Positions 35,278 to 43,519 of a DNA stretch of 64,000 bases are shown piece by piece. Each line of letters opens with the position of its first letter. Within the stretch, counting starts at the first letter, position 1. The stretch is from UBA2421 sp002343075. GTDB lineage: Bacteria > Planctomycetota > Phycisphaerae > Tepidisphaerales > Tepidisphaeraceae. Both the position numbers and the translations under genes were made by a program. The notes under the pieces are model-generated. The model searched no databases. It was not told the DNA's origin and saw nothing but the letters and a program-made list of their open reading frames with translations. Location of the stretch: contig CALJLN010000027.1 in NCBI GenBank assembly GCA_937982565.1, positions 1 to 64,000 of the forward strand. The letters run 5' to 3'.

Positions 35278-35565
35278 ATGAGCCTGGTGAAATTCGGCAG
35301 GATAAAAAAGCAGCACAGCCGGGTTGGTGGGCTTGACGAATTGCTCAAGTGCATCATCCGCGATTGCCCCTCCGTCAGCCGGATTGTTCCGGGGCGCATC
35401 AAGACGCGCCGCGGGAAGACTCCGCCGGGGTTTAAGATACAATATCCGACTGATGCAGGGCTGAAGTGTCTCTATACCGGCACTGGCTCGGTGCAGGAGG
35501 TCTTTCTCATCTGCTCCGATTCGGACGCGACGAAAACCTGGCTTGAAAGTGAGGGGCTTGTTTGA
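35278..35565 (+). CDS. Small conserved protein, 95 aa
   Basis: A 95-residue basic protein. Segments VGGLDELLKCIIRDCPSVSR, VPGRIKTRRGK and YPTDAGLKCLYTGTGSVQEVF, with Cys residues, look like a small conserved domain similar in type to the DUF2103 group; I cannot confirm the family. Its stop overlaps the start of tsaC (TTGA), so the two are coupled. A role in RNA or metal binding is possible from its basic and Cys content, but not shown. Confidence 0.6.
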   Translation: MSLVKFGRIKKQHSRVGGLDELLKCIIRDCPSVSRIVPGRIKTRRGKTPPGFKIQYPTDAGLKCLYTGTGSVQEVFLICSDSDATKTWLESEGLV

Positions 35566-36476
35566 TCGAGCGAGCCGTTGAGCTTTTGCAGCGGGGCCGG
35601 CTGGTGGCCTTTCCGACCGAAACCGTCTACGGCCTCGGTGCCGATGCCACCAACCCCTCGGCGGTGGCGCGCATCTTTGCTGCCAAGGGCCGGCCGAGCA
35701 CCAACCCCCTGATCGTCCATGTTCACTCGGTCGCATCCGCGCGGCGCTATTCGGCGGGCTGGCCGGATTCGGCCACCCGACTCGCCGAGCGATTCTGGCC
35801 GGGGCCGCTGACAATCGTGCTGCCCAAGCAACCCACGATTGTCGACTCGGTGACGGCGGGGCTGGCAACCGTTGGCCTGCGCGTCCCCGACCATCCGGTT
35901 GCACTCGAGCTGTTGCGCGCATTCGATGGCGCTGTGGCGGCCCCGAGCGCAAATCAATCCAACCACGTCTCACCGACCACTGCACAGCATGTTCGGGATG
36001 AGTTGGGCGACTCGGTCGATCTTGTGCTGGACGGCGGAGCGTGCTCGGTGGGAATCGAGTCTACGGTGGTTGATTTGTCGGGCGCGATTCCGCGGATTCT
36101 CCGACCCGGCGGCGTATCAGCTAGTGCGATCGCCGCGGTGGTGGGAGAAGTGCATTCTTGTTCACGCATTGGTGGTGGCTCCACCGTTCTTCCCACCACT
36201 CCGGCGCCTTCGCCGGGTATGCAGGAGCGGCACTACGCGCCGCGCACGCCAGCCTTTCGCTTTTTACCGGAACAGCGGGCATCGATCGATGTCACCGACG
36301 CTGCGATGCTCGATATCACACTCGATCCGGCGCAGTATTCGCGTTTGCTCTACGCGCATCTGCGCATGCTCGACCAACAGCAACTGCGGGCGATTTATAT
36401 CGAGTTGCCCCCTGATGTGCCGGAATGGGCTGCTGTTCGGGACAGAATCATCCGTGCGACCCAGCTACTTGAGTGA
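35562..36476 (+). CDS. L-threonylcarbamoyladenylate synthase
   Basis: A 304-residue enzyme of the YrdC/Sua5 family that makes threonylcarbamoyl-AMP for the t6A37 tRNA modification. The N-terminal YrdC domain has VAFPTETVYGLGADA, KGRPSTNPLIVHV and APSANQSNHVSPTTAQHV, and the phosphate-binding IESTVVDLS. About 100 residues follow, matching the C-terminal Sua5 domain, so this is the longer Sua5/YwlC form rather than short TsaC. The TTG start overlaps the previous stop. It probably forms an operon with the small gene upstream. Confidence 0.93.
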   Translation: MIERAVELLQRGRLVAFPTETVYGLGADATNPSAVARIFAAKGRPSTNPLIVHVHSVASARRYSAGWPDSATRLAERFWPGPLTIVLPKQPTIVDSVTAGLATVGLRVPDHPVALELLRAFDGAVAAPSANQSNHVSPTTAQHVRDELGDSVDLVLDGGACSVGIESTVVDLSGAIPRILRPGGVSASAIAAVVGEVHSCSRIGGGSTVLPTTPAPSPGMQERHYAPRTPAFRFLPEQRASIDVTDAAMLDITLDPAQYSRLLYAHLRMLDQQQLRAIYIELPPDVPEWAAVRDRIIRATQLLE

Positions 36477-36537
36477 TCGTGATGAGTGATTGTGGCGGGC
36501 CGACGAGCTGCCTCTCCGCACCGAGGTGTGTGGAGCA

Positions 36538-38328
36538 TCAGATTTGATAGTCAAACTCTTTCGACTCGTCGGTATCGATTTTTGAGTCATCAATACTTTT
36601 GCCTACGAGTTCTTTAGCCCTTTCGAGCGCACGCTTTGCACTGCTGAATACGCCGATGCTGGCGGCGAACACATTCTGCCTGCCGAGTACCTTGATCAAT
36701 CCGTAGGCGTGCAAAGTCGCCATGAGTTCCTCGCGCACGCCGCAGAGAATGACATAGCCGTGACGGCGATGCATATCTCTGGCGAACTCCTCCAACACAT
36801 GAAGCACGGTTGCATCAATGCTGTGGGTCCGCTTGAGGCGCAGGATTGCGATGCGAACACCGGAGCGCGAGAGCGAGCTGAGCTGGGTCTGCAGTTCATC
36901 GGCGACACCGAAGAAAAGTTCACCTTCGAGCTGAAGAAATATCACTTGCTTTTCACCGCTGCGGTCGTGAATGGGGCGTTCAAAAAAGGGCCCGGCGGCG
37001 GTGGGCACCATCTCGTTCATGTGCAGCCGGGCCGCACTCCGCAGGTAAAGCGCGAGATTGACGCCAATTCCAATAAACACCGCCCATTCCAGAGGCGCTA
37101 CCAGCGTCGCGGCAAAGGTGATGAGGCAGACCGTGGTATCGACCCAGTTGGTTCGGGCGATTCGCATGAGATATCGCCAGTCGATCAGTTGATAGCCGAT
37201 AACAAACAGCACCGCGGCCAGGCTCGCGAGGGGGACAAACTCCACGAGTCCTCCCAATGCCAGAAACACAATCGCCACAAAGATCGCGTTGTAAACCGCT
37301 GCAAACCGCGTGGCACCGCCGGCACCTTGATCGAGGGCCGAGCGCGTAAAGCTGCCAGACCCTGGTATGCACTGCAGGAAGCTGGAGGCGAAATTGGTGA
37401 AGCCTTGAGCGAGGGCCTCCTGGTTCGGATCGATGCGCCCACCGGTCTTGCTGGCGATGGTCTTCCCGATGGCGATCGTTTCAATCAGGCCGAGCGTGGC
37501 GAGGGCGAAGGCACCCGGCAGAAGATCGTGAATTGCCGGCCATCCGGGCCAAGGGTTCTGCAGCCGCGGCAGTTCCTTCGGCAGCGCGCCGATGGTCGCC
37601 ACTTGGGCAGCGGCCGGATACGTCGCGACGATCGCCGCGCCGACGATGATGGCGATCAACGCGCCAGGCACAAATCGCGAGATCAACTGGCAAGCGATTA
37701 CGATCGCGATTGAGATACATCCAATCAGAATCGACCATGGTTGAACATCGCCGAGGTGAGTCCAGACGCGTTGTGCCGCGCCGGGAAGCCCGGGCAGTTG
37801 CGAATCGGCGGGTAGAGTCGTCACGCCGAGGAAACTGGGGGCCTGTCCGACAAGAATAAGCACTCCCGCCCCTGCAGCGACGCCGACAATCACGCTGCGG
37901 CTGACATATCGCACCATGTCCCCAAATCGCGCCGCGGCGAAGACGATCTGAATGATGCCCTTGAGAAAGGTGAGCGCAAAGACGAGCTGAAGGTAGACCT
38001 CCGGCCGCGCGACCGGGTCGGCCAGGCGCGTAAGGGCGGAGATGAGCAGCAGGCTTTGGGTGTTGGTCGGCCCCGTTGCAAGATGATTGCTGCTGCTTAG
38101 GAGTGCCGCCATCGCCCCCTGCAGCACGGATGTGTAAATCCCGTATTGGGGAGGCACACCCGCGAGCAGGGCGTAGGCCATCGCCTGTGGAAGTTCGACG
38201 GCGGCGACTGTCAATCCGGCGATCACGTCGCGCCGGAGCTTCTCAGCAGAGTAAGCGCGCGCGGTGTTGACCGGGCCAAGCAGCGGTGCCGCCAGTGTCC
38301 GACCGAGCCAACCCGTGAGACCACTCAT
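36538..38328 (-). CDS. SulP family anion transporter
   Basis: A 596-residue SulP transporter with a membrane domain of about 12-14 segments and a C-terminal STAS domain. The family entry motif AGLTVAAVELPQAMAYALLAGV is at about residues 38-59. QALAQGFTNFASSFLQCIPG is conserved in the core, and the STAS part begins near residue 460 (LQLEGELFFGVADEL, then KRTHSIDATVLHVLEEF). Members carry sulfate, bicarbonate or similar anions. No carbonic anhydrase or sulfate assimilation gene is next to it, so the substrate is open. It diverges from the lipoprotein gene at 38479. Confidence 0.92.
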   Translation of the reverse strand: MSGLTGWLGRTLAAPLLGPVNTARAYSAEKLRRDVIAGLTVAAVELPQAMAYALLAGVPPQYGIYTSVLQGAMAALLSSSNHLATGPTNTQSLLLISALTRLADPVARPEVYLQLVFALTFLKGIIQIVFAAARFGDMVRYVSRSVIVGVAAGAGVLILVGQAPSFLGVTTLPADSQLPGLPGAAQRVWTHLGDVQPWSILIGCISIAIVIACQLISRFVPGALIAIIVGAAIVATYPAAAQVATIGALPKELPRLQNPWPGWPAIHDLLPGAFALATLGLIETIAIGKTIASKTGGRIDPNQEALAQGFTNFASSFLQCIPGSGSFTRSALDQGAGGATRFAAVYNAIFVAIVFLALGGLVEFVPLASLAAVLFVIGYQLIDWRYLMRIARTNWVDTTVCLITFAATLVAPLEWAVFIGIGVNLALYLRSAARLHMNEMVPTAAGPFFERPIHDRSGEKQVIFLQLEGELFFGVADELQTQLSSLSRSGVRIAILRLKRTHSIDATVLHVLEEFARDMHRRHGYVILCGVREELMATLHAYGLIKVLGRQNVFAASIGVFSSAKRALERAKELVGKSIDDSKIDTDESKEFDYQI

Positions 38329-38478
38329 GAGTGCGAGCCTAGTGATTGCGCGTCAGCCCGGCAAGCAGGTCACACGCGGACAACTCGATGTCACAGCTTG
38401 CGATTGCATTCGCTGAATCTATACTCTCTGGCTCGACGCAATGGATTGCGTCTTGTCGTCACAGTTCAGGATGAAGCC

Positions 38479-39813
38479 ATGGTCAGACGACCCCTCGCCG
38501 CAGCGTGCGCTGCTGCACTCGTTACCTCTTCTGGTTGTGTTTCGCTGTTGCCCAAGCAGGCCAGGCATGATGCGGCCGCGCATGAGACTGGGGCGCGCCA
38601 TCATTCGATTGACGGCAAAGCGACTACATCGGAGCCTATCGTCGCCACTCCACGGAGTGTGGACGATGAGTCTATTGCGCGCGCGCGGGTTGAGTTGCCG
38701 CCAGTTGAAGACCCCGCAGTGGCGCTGCAGGCGATTCGTCGAAAGAGTGAAGCGTACGCCCGCTCGATGGAAGTGCTATTGGCACAGCAATCGCCGGAAG
38801 CGCTTCCGCGCGGCTCGGCGGTGCAGTGGCTTGACCCCAGGAAGTTCCAGGTATCGCTCGGTGACTCGGCAAGCGATTCGCCCGGCGATGCGACAGGTCA
38901 GCCAGAAGCAGCAACCGAAGGTCACACCGCCGAGGTGCTGGGGAAGTCGCAGCCGCTGCCGAATCGTGATCCGTCGACGACCGGGCCCGCCGACACGCAG
39001 ACTTTCAGCGACGCATCCAACCTTCCACTCGAACTTGCCGATGTGAGCGATCAGCCCGCGGTTGCTACCGTAACACCTTCGAAGGTTCAATCGATACCGC
39101 TGAACATCGCACCGCCGTCGGTGTCCGGCGGCGATTCGGCCCTGCTCGCCAAACTCAGCAAGCGAATCAAGGAGAATCCGCGAGACGTTGCGAGCCACCT
39201 CGAGTATCAAATGTTGCGATACCTCTTTGATGAGCCGGTTCCCAACCTGACGGCGATCGCGCCGCTGCCGCAGGAAGACCGGGAGTTGGTCACTGCGATT
39301 CTCGACGGCCTGAGTAATCTCCGCTCGACGCTGCGCCGCGACAGCAACCTGATGACTGCCGAAAAGATTCGGCCCATGGTGGAGCTTGCCGATCGACTCA
39401 AGACCAGTGCCGAGCTTGTCGTGCCGACGCTGGCGCTGGCGACGCGCGTTGAGGGTTTTGGCCGCTATGAAACGATGGAGTCTCGATTGATCGCCGGCAG
39501 GGAAACACCGGCGATCATCTATTGCGAGATTGAAAACTTTTCGTCACAGATCAATGCCGAACAGCTTTGGGAAACCAACCTCAGCATGGAAGTTGCGCTT
39601 TTCAGCGAAATGGGCCCGCAGGTGTTCACCGATGCGCCAGCCAGCATCAGCGACACCAGCCGGAGTCGGCGGCATGACTTTTTTGTGCGCAAGCTGATCA
39701 AGTTCCCATCCAACCTGACGATTGGCCGCTATGTATTGAAAGTCACCCTGATTGACTCGCAGTCCAACCGCGTGGCCGAGACGAGCCTGCCGCTGCAAGT
39801 CGTTGCGCAGTGA
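38479..39813 (+). CDS. Predicted lipoprotein, 444 aa
   Basis: I do not recognise the family. The N-terminal region is a signal peptide with a Cys at residue 20 in TSSGC, a weak lipobox, so lipid anchoring is likely. A Pro/Ser/Thr-rich stretch (about 60-220) follows, then a predicted helical region (KLSKRIKENPRDVASHLEYQ) and a C-terminal beta-rich domain of about 130 residues (YCEIENFSSQINAEQLWETN through NRVAETSLPLQV). I start at the ATG at 38479, which lies before the signal peptide; the upstream part of the frame runs through the SulP promoter region. A structural role in the envelope is plausible. Confidence 0.7.
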   Translation: MVRRPLAAACAAALVTSSGCVSLLPKQARHDAAAHETGARHHSIDGKATTSEPIVATPRSVDDESIARARVELPPVEDPAVALQAIRRKSEAYARSMEVLLAQQSPEALPRGSAVQWLDPRKFQVSLGDSASDSPGDATGQPEAATEGHTAEVLGKSQPLPNRDPSTTGPADTQTFSDASNLPLELADVSDQPAVATVTPSKVQSIPLNIAPPSVSGGDSALLAKLSKRIKENPRDVASHLEYQMLRYLFDEPVPNLTAIAPLPQEDRELVTAILDGLSNLRSTLRRDSNLMTAEKIRPMVELADRLKTSAELVVPTLALATRVEGFGRYETMESRLIAGRETPAIIYCEIENFSSQINAEQLWETNLSMEVALFSEMGPQVFTDAPASISDTSRSRRHDFFVRKLIKFPSNLTIGRYVLKVTLIDSQSNRVAETSLPLQVVAQ

Positions 39814-39852
39814 TTCAACGGCTCTCAGTTCTCGCAGCGATTAGCTCGTCGA

Positions 39853-40908
39853 TCAACTCTTGGCCGCGGGCTCAGCTTTTAGTTGCGCCCGCATCGCCTT
39901 CACATTCTCAACATTGATCACCTCACACGGCAGCGTCCGACGCTGAAAGATTGGAAGGCCAGTCCGATTGCCTCGGGCGTTATCGGCGAGGATTCTCACC
40001 GCTTGGTAGCCTGCTCCGAACTGGTCTTGCAGAATCGACGCGTGCACATGGCCAGCTTCAATCCCGGCGAGCGTTTCTTCGGCATTATCAAAACCTACGA
40101 CCTTGATTTGCCCCTGTTTCCCCCCAGCTTCCAGCGCCTTGAGAATCGCGGGCGTCGAGTAGCCCAGCAAACCGACAACACCCTTGATGTTCGGGTTGTC
40201 CTTCAGGGCTGCGGTGAGAAGTTCCACCGTCTTCGCCGGATCAGAATGATCGACCAGCGTCGCAACCACCGTAAACTGCGGGCCTTTCAGCGCCCCTTCC
40301 AGCGGGTCCATGGCGTGGTCGGGTTCGTAATTGCGCTCAAGCAGTTCATCAATCACGCCTTGCCGTCGCCGCTGGGTGTTTTCCTTGTCGGGGTTGCCGA
40401 TGCAGATGATCACTTCGCCGCCGTCGGGGAGTGCCTTGCGGAGTTGGTCGGCGCAGAGCCTTCCCGCGGCGTAGTTATCGGTGCCGACGAAGCAGAGGCG
40501 GGCCGAGAGCGGGCTGTCGCTGTCGATGGTCACCAAAGTGCTTCGCGCGCTTACATCCGCGAGCACCGCAGCCTCTGCAATGGGGTTGACCGGGCTAACC
40601 GCCACGCCGTCATACTTTCCCTTGGCGAGAAGTTCGCGGATGCTCGCCGACTGGGCTTCGGAATCAGATTTTGATTTGACGATGCTGAGCTTCACATCAA
40701 ACGCCTCCGCGGCCTCGCGCGCGCCGGCGATTACCAGATCCCAGTAAGGTCCTTCCCCGCTTGTAACGAGGGCGACTTTCGGGCTTGGCGTAAACACGCC
40801 AACTCGCCACAGCATAAACCCACCGACAATGAGCAAGAGTGCGATGATGACCCATGCAACCGCGCTGGCGCGCCGGGCACCCGCGGGCAGAAATGCTTTA
40901 CCTGACAT
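39853..40908 (-). CDS. Sugar-type substrate-binding protein
   Basis: A 351-residue protein of the ribose-binding (Peripla_BP_4) family. A single N-terminal hydrophobic segment (about 15-37) anchors or exports it. The mature part starts PKVALVTSGEGPYWDLVIAGAREAA and contains VSPVNPIAEAAVL, FVGTDNYAAGRLCADQL and VVGFDNAEETLAGIEAGHVHASILQDQ, typical for hinge and sugar-contact loops. The start follows GGAGGAG. No ABC transporter membrane or ATPase gene is next to it, so it may feed a transporter elsewhere or act as a sensor. Confidence 0.85.
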   Translation of the reverse strand: MSGKAFLPAGARRASAVAWVIIALLLIVGGFMLWRVGVFTPSPKVALVTSGEGPYWDLVIAGAREAAEAFDVKLSIVKSKSDSEAQSASIRELLAKGKYDGVAVSPVNPIAEAAVLADVSARSTLVTIDSDSPLSARLCFVGTDNYAAGRLCADQLRKALPDGGEVIICIGNPDKENTQRRRQGVIDELLERNYEPDHAMDPLEGALKGPQFTVVATLVDHSDPAKTVELLTAALKDNPNIKGVVGLLGYSTPAILKALEAGGKQGQIKVVGFDNAEETLAGIEAGHVHASILQDQFGAGYQAVRILADNARGNRTGLPIFQRRTLPCEVINVENVKAMRAQLKAEPAAKS

Positions 40909-41122
40909 AGCTCCTCCAACAAGGTGGGACAAGAAATCGATCCGACTCCGCGTGCGTCAGGCTATCTGCGCTTTTGATCCTGCACAACTCGCCGCACCGT
41001 GCGTCACAGCCGTCTGGTTGTTTGTCTGAAGTTGTTGGATTGTGTGGATTCCCTAATCCACGCAGTGCCAAAATGCGTGGCGCATGACTACGAAGGAGCG
41101 TCCCCAAAGTGGCGTTGCGCGG

Positions 41123-41128
41123 TATAAT
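41123..41128 (+). promoter_or_regulatory. Minus-10-like TATAAT before sialidase-like gene
   Basis: TATAAT at 41123-41128 lies seven bases before the ATG at 41136. A start just downstream would give a leaderless mRNA. A good -35 is not obvious. Confidence 0.35.
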
Positions 41129-41135
41129 CGAGCCG

Positions 41136-42203
41136 ATGCTCGCCGATCGGATCAGTCCGCGTGCGGTGGTTCGTCGAGAGTTTGTTTTCGACTCGCCCCC
41201 ATTCCCCTCTTGTCATGCCGCAACACTGCTGGAAGCGGGCGGTGCGCTGCTGGCGGCATGGTTTGGCGGGACGAAGGAGGGCCATGCCGACGTCTGCGTC
41301 TGGATGGCCCGGCGGACGCGCGATGGCTGGTCTGCGCCGACTCGTGTTGCTGACGGCATCCAATCCGACGGCGGCCGATTTCCCTGCTGGAATCCTGTCC
41401 TGTTTCAACCGCGCGGAGGGCCGGTCATGCTCTTTTACAAAGTCGGCCCGTCACCGTCGAAGTGGTGGGGGATGCGCAAGATTTCCGAAGATGCCGGACA
41501 CACCTGGTCGCCCGCCGAGCGGTTGCCCGCCGGGATTCTCGGTCCGGCCAAGAACAAGCCGGTCCAACTCACCAACGGCGAAATCATCTCTCCCGCCAGC
41601 GCCGAGATGCCAGAAGCCGGTTGGCATGTCTACACCGAGCGCAGCAGCGACGGTGGGCGGTCGTTTATCGCCTCGGCGCACATCGCGCAGGGCGAAATTC
41701 CCAAGGCCACGCAGCCGAGCGTTCTCATTCACTCGCAGGACCAGCTTCAGATGATCGGCCGCACGACCTCCTCAAGCCTCTTTGAGTCGTGGTCCAATGA
41801 CGCCGGCGCAACTTGGGGCTTGCTGCAACTGATGAATCTTCCCAATTGCAACAGCGGCATTGATGCCGTCACACTTGCCGCCGCTGTCAATGGGCAACGG
41901 CATTTGCTGGTCTACAATCACTCGAATCTTGAGAAGGTGCGCTATCCGCTGAACGTAGCCGTTTCGCCGGATGGCCGGTCATGGTTTGCCGCCGCCGAGT
42001 TGGAATCGGCCCCGCCGGGGCAATATAGCTACCCCTGTGTGATTCAATCGCAAACCGGCAACGTGCATGTGGCGTATACCTATAAGCGGCGGACGATCTG
42101 TCATGTGGAACTGGACCCGGGTGCGTTTGAATTGCAGCCGATCGAGGCATTTGCCTGTCCCCCGCCGGGCAGCCCGACGCATCGGTCGGACGAGTTCCAG
42201 TAA
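41136..42203 (+). CDS. Sialidase-like BNR repeat protein
   Basis: A 355-residue beta-propeller with four Asp-box-like repeats: SEDAGHTWSP, SSDGGRSFIA, SNDAGATWGL and SPDGRSWFAA. The N-terminal FGGTKEGHADVCVWMARR and the QPSVLIHSQDQLQMIGRT segment match the exo-alpha-sialidase-like (BNR_2) group often found in planctomycete sugar loci. These may act on sialic acids or other acidic sugars, or be non-catalytic binders. No signal peptide is visible. I use the ATG at 41136; a GTG 27 bases upstream in the frame is less likely. Confidence 0.8.
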   Translation: MLADRISPRAVVRREFVFDSPPFPSCHAATLLEAGGALLAAWFGGTKEGHADVCVWMARRTRDGWSAPTRVADGIQSDGGRFPCWNPVLFQPRGGPVMLFYKVGPSPSKWWGMRKISEDAGHTWSPAERLPAGILGPAKNKPVQLTNGEIISPASAEMPEAGWHVYTERSSDGGRSFIASAHIAQGEIPKATQPSVLIHSQDQLQMIGRTTSSSLFESWSNDAGATWGLLQLMNLPNCNSGIDAVTLAAAVNGQRHLLVYNHSNLEKVRYPLNVAVSPDGRSWFAAAELESAPPGQYSYPCVIQSQTGNVHVAYTYKRRTICHVELDPGAFELQPIEAFACPPPGSPTHRSDEFQ

Positions 42204-42450
42204 TATGCCACATGCGGCGGAGAGGGCTGTTTTTTCAGTATCGGAGTGAAGCGTTATCTAAATTAGTTGCGCTCAATCGCAAAAACGTTCCGTGATATTG
42301 CAACCTCGGAGGTGAATTACACTTTATAGTTATCGAAGTCGCGAAGAAGAGATTGCCGCTTCCAGGAGGTTCGGTGCGGTGATCATCAGCGACACTCGCC
42401 GGAAACGAACGAATTGGCTTCGCTGCATCAGCAGCGTGCGGAGATTTAAG

Positions 42451-43347
42451 ATGAACGAGAACTACCCAGGCCCGGGTTCTGTGCCGTCAAGCCGTATCGG
42501 ATTTACGCTTGTTGAGTTGCTGGTCGTCATCGGCATTATTGCGCTGCTGATTTCGATCCTGCTTCCTGCGCTTGGTAAAGCCAAGGCGTCTGCGAATCAG
42601 GTGAAATGCCTGAGCAATATGCGGCAACTGAGTCTGGCTATTGTCACGTATTCAACCGAAAACAAGGGTGGCTTGCCGGCACAGGGTGGTTTCAGCGGCA
42701 AGGTTTCCCGCGCCGGAGACCCACGATCGAGTTGGGATTGGATTTCGTGGTTGCGTCGAAGAGATCCGGTGAATGGTCGGCTGATTAACAATACAGGCTC
42801 TGACGATACCAACATAACCTATTCTGCATTGGCGAAGTATCTGGGGTCGAAGGTCATCGAGCACACCACGCCCGAGCAGGCGAACGATGCCAACCCCGCC
42901 CTTGACAACATCTATCGATGCCCGGCTGACAACATTGATGCACGAGCATCGCAGTTCAGCACCTTGGAAAACGGCTGGTACCGGTACAGTTACAGCATGA
43001 ACTACTACTACGCCGGCGATAACCCGGGCGATCGATTTGACGGCAAGTTCAGCGGCAAGATTTCTTCGATCCGCTCGTCATCGAACAAAATCTTGTTGGT
43101 CTGCGAAGACGAACAGACGATTGACGACGGCGTGTTCAATCCGAACCCGGATAACTGGGATAACCCGACCGGGGTGATCAATTCTGTCGCTGCGCGTCAT
43201 ACACGCACGCGACTCACCAAAGAAACCAAGGATAAATCGGTCGGTAATGTCGCATTCGCCGACGGCCATGCGGAGCTGTTTGGCCGAAAAGACGCGCTGC
43301 GGCAGAAGTACACTGGCAGGCCACAGGCTGACCCGGCTGGATTCTGA
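42451..43347 (+). CDS. Prepilin-type protein (DUF1559-like), copy 2
   Basis: A 298-residue secreted pseudopilin-like protein. The leader is followed by RIGFTLVELLVVIGIIALL, with cleavage expected before Phe, then ALGKAKASANQVKCLSNM. Near the end, VGNVAFADGHAELFGRK is the DGH signature of the group. The ATG at 42451 follows GGAG by seven bases; a GTG at 42379 follows a better AGGAGG and would give a 24-residue longer leader, so the start is uncertain. The PEP-CTERM gene downstream mirrors the pair at 7661-10658. Confidence 0.85.
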   Translation: MNENYPGPGSVPSSRIGFTLVELLVVIGIIALLISILLPALGKAKASANQVKCLSNMRQLSLAIVTYSTENKGGLPAQGGFSGKVSRAGDPRSSWDWISWLRRRDPVNGRLINNTGSDDTNITYSALAKYLGSKVIEHTTPEQANDANPALDNIYRCPADNIDARASQFSTLENGWYRYSYSMNYYYAGDNPGDRFDGKFSGKISSIRSSSNKILLVCEDEQTIDDGVFNPNPDNWDNPTGVINSVAARHTRTRLTKETKDKSVGNVAFADGHAELFGRKDALRQKYTGRPQADPAGF

Positions 43348-43519
43348 GGATTTGCTTTTAGAAGCGCATTACCGGACGTGCATTTGCTTCTCCCGGAACG
43401 TGGTTCAAATTTAGCATCCCTCGCGAAGCGGTCGTGATGGTTGCTTTGGAGATGAGGAACAGAGTTGTTTGTTTCATTTTTTGCGGACGGGTGCCTTGTG
43501 CGCTCGCGGAGGAAAGATC

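Noticed and set aside
38146..38478. N-terminal extension of the lipoprotein into the SulP promoter region
   Set aside because: The signal peptide begins at the ATG at 38479, and the earlier residues are Arg-rich without family support.
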